A stretch of 64,000 bases of DNA from Flammeovirga agarivorans (lineage in GTDB: Bacteria > Bacteroidota > Bacteroidia > Cytophagales > Flammeovirgaceae): NCBI RefSeq assembly GCF_012641475.1, contig NZ_JABAIL010000011.1, forward strand, positions 1-64,000, in the 5' to 3' direction. A program made the translations under genes and the position numbers. This document shows positions 18,531 to 27,784 of the stretch, one piece after another. The notes under the pieces are model-generated. The model ran no database searches and was not told the origin of the DNA. It was given only the letters and a program-made list of their open reading frames with translations. Positions within the stretch are counted from its first letter, which is position 1. Every line of letters begins with the position of its first letter.

Positions 18531-18601
18531 TATTTTTTTGTCAAATACTTCAAAACTTTCTATTCGCGAAAACTCAAATAAAGTATTAAAAAATTCTTAT
18601 A

Positions 18602-18616
18602 CAGTTTTTGTCTAGT
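18602..18616 (+). promoter_or_regulatory. 15-base repeated element, copy B
   Basis: Exact second copy of CAGTTTTTGTCTAGT, 53 bases before the first stem of the structured leader. See copy A. Confidence 0.5.
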
Positions 18617-18668
18617 CACTAAAATTGATATCTCGATTTTGTTGCTTCAAATTAGTGATGTAGATATT

Positions 18669-18988
18669 ACACTTGTGGTTTAGCACTATTGTAGTGTAAG
18701 CGAAACCCCAAATACCACAAGTGTTTATTTACACTCTTGTAAACAAAAAAGAGCCTACCATAAAGACGGGAATCTTAAGCATGGCAGACTCTATTAGAAA
18801 TTAATGTTCAACTTCTAATCCTCAAATATGTATGATTAAATAGAAAAAACTGCTATTAAGAGGGAAGAAAATTAACCTTCCCACCAACTTCTGAAAACTA
18901 CGGCTATGAACTCACTCAGAAGCAACGCGTTATGAAAGTACTAAATTATTAATTTTTGAGCTCACCTCTTAGAGTACTTTCACTTTTT
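18669..18988 (+). promoter_or_regulatory. Hairpin-rich leader with terminator-like end upstream of large GH86 gene
   Basis: The 759-bp gap before the GH86 gene contains no credible ORF but a chain of inverted repeats: 18669-18679 with 18714-18724 (11/11, enclosing a second small hairpin), 18751-18761 with 18781-18791 (9/11), 18862-18867 with 18877-18882, 18888-18894 with 18916-18922, and 18933-18942 with 18973-18982 (10/10). The last is followed by TTTTT at 18984-18988, 20 bases before the ATG. It could be a 5' leader with an attenuator, or a ~320-nt stand-alone RNA. It matches no riboswitch class I know. Confidence 0.5.
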
Positions 18989-19008
18989 AAATGTAATGAA
19001 TTAATGAA

Positions 19009-22000
19009 ATGAACTATTACAACTTACGTAGTAGGCTACTCGGCTTACTATTAATGACTTCTTGTGCCCTGACGACATATGCACAAGATGTAAATGTAGA
19101 TGTTAACCTTAACATCAAGCACTCCGTAAATGGGGTGTCTGAATTTGAAAGGGAAAAATATATGACACTTCATGGAACCTCCTTTGAAACTGATTGGGAT
19201 GGTGAAGAAGATAAGCTCGACTACCTTTTAAATACACTCGATACCTACTTTGGTAGAGATACGGGTTCCGCGACATGGAAATTTAATGCAACAGAAGAAG
19301 ACCCCAACCGACCAAATCGTCCAAGCTTAGAACACATGGATGAGTTGGGAACATGGTTAAAAGGGGAGTACAGTAAGGATTACCTTTCTCATCAGTATGA
19401 GGCAAGAAGCCGAGATATGATTGGAGGAACAAATCCTCACCCAACATACCCAACGTTAAGCTGGAATGGTGATGGTGAAACTTGGACAGGGTGGCAACCT
19501 ATGGATGTAGATGTATCTGCAGAATGGGTAGTGAATTACCTTGATGGCTTCTTCCGTAAATCTGACGGCGCTCCAGGAGAACCCCTTCCACATTACTGGG
19601 AAGTGATTAATGAGCCAGATATGCCGATGATGACAGGCCATATGACTTGTACTTCTCAAGAAAAGATATGGGAGTACCATAATCTTGTTGCATTGGGAGT
19701 ACGAGAACGTTTTGGTGCAAATAATCCCAATCGTCCTAAAATTGGAGGGATGACTTGGGGACTTCATGATTTCCACTTACCTGATGGTATTTCTCGTTAT
19801 GATGAAGATTATTTAGACCAATGGTTAGATGGTGATGGTTACATCACTTATCACAACATGATGGATTCTGAAGCAAATAACTATAGAACAAACCCTTGGT
19901 ATCAATGGGATATTATGTGGCAGGGTTTTATGGATACCTGTGGAGATAATATGGACTTTTATTCCATTCATATTTATGATTGGCCAGGATGGAATCTCAA
20001 TGCAAATGATGCTCCAGCAGCTACTCGTTCAGGTGGTCATACAGAAGCTATGTTGGATATCATCGAGTGGTATGATTTATATAAAAACGGTGAAAGAAAA
20101 GAATTGATCGTTTCTGAATTTGGAGCGGTAAATGGGCTTTATAATGAGAACAATAGACCAGGTGTTTATGATCAACAAAGAATGGATTGGGAGAACATCA
20201 AACCATTCAATGCTATGTTTATGCAATTCCTTGAGCGTCCGGATTATATCACTAAATCAATGCCTTTTACACCAATTAAAGCGATTTGGGGTGATATTCC
20301 TGATCAAGACCTACGTTATCCGTATGCTATGATGCGCGATGAAAACGGAGATGGTGAATGGGAATGGTCAGAATATATCAAGTTTTTCCAATTATGGAGT
20401 AATGTAAAAGGTACTCGAATTGATACAAAATCATCGAATAGAGACCTTCAGGTAGATGCTTATGTAGAAGGTAATAAAACCTACCTAATCATCAATAACC
20501 TAGAGGATGATACGAAGACAGTAGACTTATCCTTCTACGATGATTATGAAAATCCTGTAGAAAGTGTGTTGATCAAAAACCTTTACTTAGACATGAACCA
20601 AGGTACATACGGTAAACCTGCTTTAGATGAGTTTACGGTAAATTCTGCACCTGGATCTGTGCAACTGAGTAATAATGCAACGATGATTTTAGAGTATACA
20701 TTTGCCAATGCCGTAACTGTAGATCAAAGCTCTGAAGAAACGAAGTTTATGGGTGAAAAGATTGGGTCTGGCTACCATGAGTTTGGTAGTGAACTTATTC
20801 ATGCAACAAGTCAGAATCTTTCTACATCAGTAAACAATGTTGTGGTGCCAAATGGTGAGTATGAAGCAACATTGAGAATATCAGGAGCATTTTTTAAAGC
20901 ACATTTATCTTCTGTTGAAGTAAAGCTGAATGGGGTAGTTCTTGAGCATAATAGCAATTGGAGAGGTTCGTTAGAAGATTTACGAAACCAATGGTTAGGA
21001 GTTCTTGAAGTGGATATTCCTCCTGGAGTGCTTCAAGCATCAAATACTATTGAATGTAAGACCAATGCTCCAACTGATTGGGCTACAACTCAAATTCAAG
21101 TTTGGGACTTTAGTAAAGCTCCGGGACGTTCTGGAGAAAATGGTGTTGCTTTAACAGGCTTATCTATTGAAGGAACACAAGAGTTAATGGCAGGAAAAGA
21201 AGTAGGGTTAACAGCAAACCTAGAGCCAGCTAACGCGACAAACAAGCAACTAGTGTGGTCTTCAAGCGCACCATCAATCATTACAGTAGATGAATTTGGT
21301 GTGATTAAAGCTATGACGAACTCAGGAAATGCAACGATTACAGCTGCAAATATAGATGGAACAATTGTGGCTACGCATACAGTTGCCGCTATTCCATATG
21401 CTGATACTCCTGTTAACAATATTACTATTGATGAAGGGGCAATTACAAACGTTCAGTTTTATGTTACTTCTCCATTAACGTTAACGATCTCACCAGATGA
21501 TGCAACAAATCAAGAAGTAGTTTGGTCAAGTTCTAATGATGAAATTGTTTCTGTTGATCCAAAAACAGGAAGAGTTACAGGTAAAGCCATTGGTGAATCT
21601 GCAATTGTTACAGCTACCATCAACGATAATGGAAATATAATCACAGCATCTACAATTGTTACTGTTGGTATTGTTGGAGAAGAAAAGGTGTATTGTGATG
21701 CGATGATCACAGAAGTTACCGGAAATACGGATTACACTTTTGACGTATTCGTCAATTTGTTAGGTGAAAGAGAGGTAAAGGTGGAGTTGTTACAAGGGAA
21801 CACTGTCTTGGGAACGGGATCAACTGCTGCAACAGTGGCTGGAAAAGATGTAGTCTCTGTGGATGTTTCACTGAATACTGTACCAACTATTGGTAATTAT
21901 ACTCTAAGAGTAACGGCGTTAAGTAATGGCAACCAAGTAATAGACCAATGCTCTTCTAACTTAAGTATTTTAGATAGAATTCGTCCTGAATCAATTGCTC

Positions 22001-24777
22001 TTACAGATTGGTTGAGGGAAGTAGAAATAGGAGAAACGGTACCAGTAACAGCAAATGTATTACCGGAAAATGCATATAATAAATCTATCAATTGGACATC
22101 TTCGAATTCATCTGTAGCAACCGTAAATAATGAAGGTATTGTAACAGGTGTTAGTCTTGGAACGACTACAATAAAGGCAACAACACAAGATGGAGGTCTA
22201 GTTGCTCAAACTACTATTGAAGTAAAGTCTCAGGTGGTGATACAGCCTACGGCGATTATTATACCATCGGATGTTACAGTTTTTCCAAATGGATCATTAT
22301 CAGTATCTCCGGTTTTCGAGCCAGAATGGACAACAGAAAAGAGCATTACTTGGGCTTCAAGTAATACAGCTCTGGCTACAGTAGATGGAAATGGTAATAT
22401 TTCTGCTGGAGGAACAACAGGCACTTTAACGTTAACTGCTACATCAGCATCTAACCCTTCTGTACAAGGTGTAAGTAATGTAACTGTAGGTACGACATTG
22501 ATTATTCAAGCGGAATCATTCTCAGGAATGGGAGGACCAGTTGGAGAAATTGCCATATATGATATCCCAACAGGTGGCCAGGGTATTAATAATGTTCAGT
22601 CTGGTGATTATGTTGAATTTGATGTATTTATTCCACAAGGCGGAGAATATAGTGTATCTTTCTTAGCGGGAACTGCTGTAGAGGATGGTGTGATTGAGAT
22701 GTTTGTGGACGGTAATAGTGTGGGCAGTAAACAAATTCCAATGAACGATTGGGATGCCTTTGCTAATGTTCCTTTAGGTCAAAATGTAAATCTAAGTCAA
22801 GGCCAAGTAAAAATTGGTCTCGTTGGCTCGGGTACTTCTCAATGGCAATGGAATTTAGATAAATTCGAGTTGTCTTTCCAAGGAGAAATTACTTGTGACC
22901 CTTTGACTGGAGTGACAATCTCATCAACAGAAACGTCGATTCCATTAGGACAGTCTACCACGTTCTCAGCGTCTTTATTACCACAATCAGCTTGTACAAC
23001 AAATATCACTTGGGCGTCTAGCAATACTAATATTGCTACTGTTAATCAGAGTGGTACTGTAACAGGAGTTGGAACAGGTACAGCAACAATTACTGCGACC
23101 ACTCAAAACGGTGGGTTTACAGCGACTAAAGATATAATTGTAGAAAGTGCTCCAAATGTTCCAGTAACTGGTGTAAGTATTAGTCCAGTATCATTAATAC
23201 TTAATGTTGGTGAAGACCAACTATTAACGGCAACAGTTGCTCCTGTTAATGCATCCAATAAGACAGTAGTATGGAGTTCTTCTAACCAATCTGTAGCCAC
23301 AGTAGATGCCAGTGGTCGAGTGATGGCTATTTCAGAGGGATCATCAGTGATTTCAGCAACCACTGTAGATGGAACGTTTGTAGCCTCATCTGATATCACA
23401 GTCAACGAAGTAACAGTTACACCTCCACCTTCTGGAACAATTGTGATTGAAGCAGAGGACTTTGAAACTACTGGTGGTACTTTTAATGATGGTAATGTTC
23501 CATTTGGAGTAAATAGAGTGGCAGGTATTGGTATCAACTGGGTTAATGCTGGCGACTGGACAGAATATACTGTGAATGCAGTAGGTACATTCGAAGTGGA
23601 GTACATGATTTCTACTCCAATGGAAAACGCGACAGTTCAAATTCAATTAGATGGAAATGTAGTTGGTAACGATAATGTTGTAAACAACGGACAATGGGAT
23701 GATTATATCTCTCTAAAATCAGTACATCAATTGACATTAAATGGAGAGCATCAATTGAGAGTAGCCGGTGTGGGAAGTAACGATTGGCAGTTCAATTTAG
23801 ATAAAGTGATTCTAACACCAATTGAAACCACTGTAATTCCTGTAACAGGAGTATCACTAAATGCTACAAGCATCAGTTTATTAGAAGGAGAAACACGTCA
23901 ACTTGTGGCAAGTATTGCTCCTTCCAATGCATCAGAACAGTCTGTGTCTTGGTCTACTTCCAATGCTAATGCAGTGGCTGTTAATAATGGAACTATTACA
24001 GCTATTGCAGAAGGTAGTGCTGTAGTTACAGTTACTACTATTGATGGTGGTTATACAGCAACAGCAAATGTAAGTGTATCAAAACCAAGTACAGGACCAG
24101 CATCTTTAGTAATTGAAGCAGAAGACTTTACTTCAACTGGAGGTACATACAATGATGGTTTTGTTCCACTAGGTGTTAATCAAGTGGCAGGTTTAGGTAT
24201 TAATTGGGTAAATACTGGCGATTGGTCAGAATATACAATTGATATTCCTTCTGCTGGAAATTATGATATCGAGTATATGATTTCAACACCAATGAGTGGA
24301 GATATAGCTATTCAAGTACTTGTTGACGGTAGTGTAGTGACTACGGATGCAGTACCTAACAATGGACAGTGGGATGACTATCAGTCATTGATTGCATCTT
24401 CTCAGGCATCATTAACTACGGGTGTTCACACGGTTCGCATTGTCGCATCAGGAAGTGATGCATGGCAATGGAACTTAGATAAAGTGACATTCTCAACAGG
24501 TTCTTCAGCCAGAACACTTCCAGAAGAACAATTGACAGCCTCTACTTTAGATATTTATCCAAATCCTGCAAATCAGGTCGTAAATGTTAAAGGTTTACCT
24601 AATGGGTCGTATCAAATTGCCTTGTATAATATGAATGGACAAATCGTTCATCATTCTGCAATCGATTATAGATATGTACATCAATTGGATGTAAGTACAC
24701 TAACAACTGGTGTGTATTTATTGAGAATTGTTGGAGAAGGTATAGACCGCAAAGTAAGAATTGCTGTAAGCAAATAA
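19009..24777 (+). CDS. Giant multimodular GH86 beta-agarase/porphyranase with Big2 and CBM6 modules and T9SS tail
   Basis: A 1922-residue exported enzyme. A signal peptide ends at TYAQ (~26); the GH86 catalytic part spans ~28-705 with YWEVINEP (acid/base Glu202) and LIVSEFG (nucleophile Glu370). Then come Big2 Ig-like domains (~713-795, ~801-885), an unassigned beta-domain (~888-985), Big2 (~987-1071, ~1073-1160), CBM6 (~1162-1290), two Big2 (~1300-1465), CBM6 (~1476-1605), Big2 (~1611-1690), CBM6 (~1699-1826), and a T9SS domain (~1845-1922, YPNPANQVVNV...RKVRIAVSK). Most GH86 enzymes are 600-900 residues, so this one is far longer. CBM6 modules often bind agarose chain ends. The upstream regulatory region is unusually long, and the GH16 gene follows after one terminator. 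Confidence 0.92.
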   Translation: MNYYNLRSRLLGLLLMTSCALTTYAQDVNVDVNLNIKHSVNGVSEFEREKYMTLHGTSFETDWDGEEDKLDYLLNTLDTYFGRDTGSATWKFNATEEDPNRPNRPSLEHMDELGTWLKGEYSKDYLSHQYEARSRDMIGGTNPHPTYPTLSWNGDGETWTGWQPMDVDVSAEWVVNYLDGFFRKSDGAPGEPLPHYWEVINEPDMPMMTGHMTCTSQEKIWEYHNLVALGVRERFGANNPNRPKIGGMTWGLHDFHLPDGISRYDEDYLDQWLDGDGYITYHNMMDSEANNYRTNPWYQWDIMWQGFMDTCGDNMDFYSIHIYDWPGWNLNANDAPAATRSGGHTEAMLDIIEWYDLYKNGERKELIVSEFGAVNGLYNENNRPGVYDQQRMDWENIKPFNAMFMQFLERPDYITKSMPFTPIKAIWGDIPDQDLRYPYAMMRDENGDGEWEWSEYIKFFQLWSNVKGTRIDTKSSNRDLQVDAYVEGNKTYLIINNLEDDTKTVDLSFYDDYENPVESVLIKNLYLDMNQGTYGKPALDEFTVNSAPGSVQLSNNATMILEYTFANAVTVDQSSEETKFMGEKIGSGYHEFGSELIHATSQNLSTSVNNVVVPNGEYEATLRISGAFFKAHLSSVEVKLNGVVLEHNSNWRGSLEDLRNQWLGVLEVDIPPGVLQASNTIECKTNAPTDWATTQIQVWDFSKAPGRSGENGVALTGLSIEGTQELMAGKEVGLTANLEPANATNKQLVWSSSAPSIITVDEFGVIKAMTNSGNATITAANIDGTIVATHTVAAIPYADTPVNNITIDEGAITNVQFYVTSPLTLTISPDDATNQEVVWSSSNDEIVSVDPKTGRVTGKAIGESAIVTATINDNGNIITASTIVTVGIVGEEKVYCDAMITEVTGNTDYTFDVFVNLLGEREVKVELLQGNTVLGTGSTAATVAGKDVVSVDVSLNTVPTIGNYTLRVTALSNGNQVIDQCSSNLSILDRIRPESIALTDWLREVEIGETVPVTANVLPENAYNKSINWTSSNSSVATVNNEGIVTGVSLGTTTIKATTQDGGLVAQTTIEVKSQVVIQPTAIIIPSDVTVFPNGSLSVSPVFEPEWTTEKSITWASSNTALATVDGNGNISAGGTTGTLTLTATSASNPSVQGVSNVTVGTTLIIQAESFSGMGGPVGEIAIYDIPTGGQGINNVQSGDYVEFDVFIPQGGEYSVSFLAGTAVEDGVIEMFVDGNSVGSKQIPMNDWDAFANVPLGQNVNLSQGQVKIGLVGSGTSQWQWNLDKFELSFQGEITCDPLTGVTISSTETSIPLGQSTTFSASLLPQSACTTNITWASSNTNIATVNQSGTVTGVGTGTATITATTQNGGFTATKDIIVESAPNVPVTGVSISPVSLILNVGEDQLLTATVAPVNASNKTVVWSSSNQSVATVDASGRVMAISEGSSVISATTVDGTFVASSDITVNEVTVTPPPSGTIVIEAEDFETTGGTFNDGNVPFGVNRVAGIGINWVNAGDWTEYTVNAVGTFEVEYMISTPMENATVQIQLDGNVVGNDNVVNNGQWDDYISLKSVHQLTLNGEHQLRVAGVGSNDWQFNLDKVILTPIETTVIPVTGVSLNATSISLLEGETRQLVASIAPSNASEQSVSWSTSNANAVAVNNGTITAIAEGSAVVTVTTIDGGYTATANVSVSKPSTGPASLVIEAEDFTSTGGTYNDGFVPLGVNQVAGLGINWVNTGDWSEYTIDIPSAGNYDIEYMISTPMSGDIAIQVLVDGSVVTTDAVPNNGQWDDYQSLIASSQASLTTGVHTVRIVASGSDAWQWNLDKVTFSTGSSARTLPEEQLTASTLDIYPNPANQVVNVKGLPNGSYQIALYNMNGQIVHHSAIDYRYVHQLDVSTLTTGVYLLRIVGEGIDRKVRIAVSK

Positions 24778-24787
24778 TTTAATCATG

Positions 24788-24820
24788 GAGGTGTCTATTA
24801 CACAATAGGCACCTCTTCTT
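24788..24820 (+). terminator. Rho-independent terminator
   Basis: Imperfect 10-bp stem GAGGTGTCTA (24788-24797) with TAGGCACCTC (24806-24815) followed by TTCTT. It lies between the large GH86 and GH16 genes. Confidence 0.7.
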
Positions 24821-24878
24821 CAATAGCACAGATTTCTGTGAATAATACTATCAAATCTTAACTTTTAATCTTATTGAA

Positions 24879-27677
24879 ATGAAAAAACTACTGATTTTGG
24901 CAGTAGCCTTATTACTTTCTCTAACTACTTTCTCTCAGGATTGGAGTAGTATTCCTGTTCCTGCTGATGCGGGAAGTGGTAAAGAATGGGAACTACAAGA
25001 AAATGTTTCAGACGATTTCAACTACACTTTTAATCCTGTAAATTCAAAGTCTAATTTTGGTAATGGCAAGTGGTATAATTTTTATCACAATACATGGGAT
25101 GGACCAGGTACTACTTATTGGAAGTATCAAAATGTTAGTGTACAAAATGGCCGATTATTGATCAATGCATCAAGATGGGATCAAGGTAATCAATCTAACC
25201 CTTGGAATGGAAATAGTGCAAAAATGGGGTTACCAAACAATGGTGTTAACTCTGGTTGTGTAACTTCCAACAGTAGAGTTCAATATCCAGTATATGTTGA
25301 ATCATCGATTAGTGTTGCCAATATCGGTTTGGCTTCATGTTTCTGGTTATTGAGCCCTGATGATACTCAAGAAATTGATATTATAGAAAACTATGGTGGG
25401 GTAAATGGTTTCAAACATCTAACACATATTAGTCACCACTCGTTTATTAGAAGTCCTTTTCATGATTACCAACCAAGAGATTGGAACAGTTGGTGGCCAG
25501 ACAGCCGAGTAAGCACTTCTTACGGATGGGGTGATTGGGCTTGGAATAATGGAAACAGAAGATACCTACGATTGGGTGTATATTGGAAAACGCCCAATCA
25601 CTTTGAATACTATATCGATGGTGAGCTAGTGAGAGTAATGTATCATAATGCAATCGCAACATTAATGAATGGTACATGGGAGTATACTTACTACAAAGAA
25701 AAAAATCCTGCAAATACTACAGATGCCTGGGGTAATAATGTTGGAGGAATGCCAACAAATGGATCAAATGGATATTCTGAAGTAATTACTTATGCTACGG
25801 GTTCATCGTTCTCGTTTACGACATTACAGTCAGCAAGTAATGCTTCTAATGGTATTAATGTGATTGATCCGGGAGAGTACCAAGGAGGAACAGGTTTTAC
25901 AAAAGAGATGGACATTATTATCAATGTTGAGTCTCAATCATGGTTAGTATCAAGAGGAGAGACGCCAAGTGATTCAGAACTAGCGGATCCATCAAAAAAC
26001 CAAATGGAAATTGATTGGGTGAGAGTATATAAACCTGTTAACTCATCAGGAGGAAGCGATATCAATGTGATTGGAGTGAACTTATCTCCATCAACATTAA
26101 ACCTTTCTACAGGAGAAACAGGAAACTTAACAGGACAGGTGGTTCCTGCAAATGCGACAGATCAGACGATGGTATTTACTTCAAATAATGAATCAGTGGC
26201 CACTGTTACCCAATCGGGTGTAGTAACTGCAGTTAGCGAAGGAAATGCAACAATAACAGCAACAACAACAGATGGCGGATATACTGCAACTTCTACTATA
26301 GTTGTTTCTGATGATGCTCCAGTAGTTGGCCAACCTTTAGTGATTGAAGCTGAAAACTTTACTGCAACAGGTGGTACATTCAATGATGGTTTTGTACCAT
26401 ATGGTGTAAGTACATCAGGTGTTGGAATTAATTATGTAAACAGTGGAGATTGGACAGAATATACTGTAAATGCTTCAGGTACATTCGATATTGATTACTC
26501 GATTTCTACACCAATAACTAACGGTACAAACATAGAGTTGTTAGTAGACGGTGTTTCAAAAGCTAACGATGCAGTGCCAAATAATGGCGGATGGGATAGT
26601 TATTCAAATCTATCTTCTTCATCACAAGTGACTTTAAGCGGTGTTCATACCATAAGAATTATTGCCAACGGAAATAACGATTGGCAATGGAACTTAGATA
26701 AAATTACTTTAACTCCTGTGTCATCTAATGTTGCAGTAACAGGTGTATCATTAGACCAGAATAATGTAAGTTTACAAGTATCTGAAACTGCACAATTAAC
26801 TGCAGCTGTGGCTCCTTTAAATGCAACAAATCAGACAATAACTTGGTCGAGTAGTAATACGAATGTGGCTTCTGTAAATAATGGGTTTATTAGTGCCAAT
26901 GGAGCAGGGACGGCTAATATCAGTGTGACAACTGCTGATGGTAATCATTCTGCTACAGCAGTAATTACTGTGACAAACCAACCTGTAACAGGAGTTGCTT
27001 CATTTACCATCGAGGCAGAAAATTTTAGTACAACTGGCGGTACATTTAATGATGGTCAAGTTCCTTACGGTATGAACATTATGGCAGGTGTTGGTGTGAA
27101 TTGGGTTAACTCTGGAGACTGGGCTCAATATAGTGTAAATGTACCTGAAAATGGTGTTTACTCTATTGAATATATGGTTTCTACACCAATGAATGGAGGT
27201 ACACAAATTCAATTGGTTGTGGATGGAACGGTAGCTTCTACAGATGCAGTACCAAATAACGGACAGTGGGATGATTACCAGTCTTTATCGGCAGGGAATA
27301 CAGTGAGTCTTTCTGCAGGAGTACACACTTTTAGAGTAAATGCGTTAGGATCTAATGATTGGCAATGGAACTTGGATAAAATTAACTTCTCAACAGGAAG
27401 CAATACGAGAGAAATGGCTGAAAATACCTTGTCTTTAGCTCCAGAAGTATACGCTTATCCTAATCCAACAACAGGCATTGTTAAGGTAAATGGATTAGCC
27501 AATCAAGATTATGAAGTTTTAGTATACAATCTGAATGGTCAGCAAGTTCATGCTTCTACCATTGCCTATAGATATAAACATCAATTGGATCTTTCTGCTT
27601 TACCCAACGGGATCTACTTTATTAGTATTGTAGATCATCAGACAATAAGAAAAGTTAGAATAGCATTAATGAGATAA
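24879..27677 (+). CDS. GH16 beta-agarase/porphyranase-type enzyme with two CBM6 and T9SS tail
   Basis: A 932-residue exported enzyme. A signal peptide (~1-20) is followed by a GH16 domain (~22-385) with the catalytic motif EIDIIE (nucleophile Glu165, Asp167, acid/base Glu170) preceded by ASCFWLLSP, the pattern of marine galactanases in this family. Then Big2 (~397-478), CBM6 (~486-612), Big2 (~618-700), CBM6 (~707-833) and a T9SS tail (~855-932). The CBM6 and tail sequences are clearly paralogous to those of the preceding GH86 protein, including the shared YRYxHQLDxS and RKVRIA segments. Endo-cleavage of beta-1,4 bonds in agarose or porphyran is the likely activity; the subfamily cannot be fixed by eye. 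Confidence 0.9.
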   Translation: MKKLLILAVALLLSLTTFSQDWSSIPVPADAGSGKEWELQENVSDDFNYTFNPVNSKSNFGNGKWYNFYHNTWDGPGTTYWKYQNVSVQNGRLLINASRWDQGNQSNPWNGNSAKMGLPNNGVNSGCVTSNSRVQYPVYVESSISVANIGLASCFWLLSPDDTQEIDIIENYGGVNGFKHLTHISHHSFIRSPFHDYQPRDWNSWWPDSRVSTSYGWGDWAWNNGNRRYLRLGVYWKTPNHFEYYIDGELVRVMYHNAIATLMNGTWEYTYYKEKNPANTTDAWGNNVGGMPTNGSNGYSEVITYATGSSFSFTTLQSASNASNGINVIDPGEYQGGTGFTKEMDIIINVESQSWLVSRGETPSDSELADPSKNQMEIDWVRVYKPVNSSGGSDINVIGVNLSPSTLNLSTGETGNLTGQVVPANATDQTMVFTSNNESVATVTQSGVVTAVSEGNATITATTTDGGYTATSTIVVSDDAPVVGQPLVIEAENFTATGGTFNDGFVPYGVSTSGVGINYVNSGDWTEYTVNASGTFDIDYSISTPITNGTNIELLVDGVSKANDAVPNNGGWDSYSNLSSSSQVTLSGVHTIRIIANGNNDWQWNLDKITLTPVSSNVAVTGVSLDQNNVSLQVSETAQLTAAVAPLNATNQTITWSSSNTNVASVNNGFISANGAGTANISVTTADGNHSATAVITVTNQPVTGVASFTIEAENFSTTGGTFNDGQVPYGMNIMAGVGVNWVNSGDWAQYSVNVPENGVYSIEYMVSTPMNGGTQIQLVVDGTVASTDAVPNNGQWDDYQSLSAGNTVSLSAGVHTFRVNALGSNDWQWNLDKINFSTGSNTREMAENTLSLAPEVYAYPNPTTGIVKVNGLANQDYEVLVYNLNGQQVHASTIAYRYKHQLDLSALPNGIYFISIVDHQTIRKVRIALMR

Positions 27678-27730
27678 TTTGCTGCTACATCTTTAACTAC
27701 TATTCTTAATGAATAGAAAACAAATGTGAT

Positions 27731-27768
27731 AAAAAAAGAAGCTGAAAATTTCGGCTTCTTTTTTCTTT
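27731..27768. terminator. Bidirectional terminator between convergent GH16 and GH86 genes
   Basis: Stem AAAGAAGC (27735-27742) with GCTTCTTT (27754-27761), A's before and T's after. Confidence 0.85.
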
Positions 27769-27784
27769 TAAATGATGAAATTAC

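Noticed and set aside
23103-23606. Minus-strand frame of 167 residues opposite the Big2/CBM6 part of the large GH86 gene
   Set aside because: It is antisense to strongly supported modules, has low-complexity composition set by the repeats, and shows no motif.
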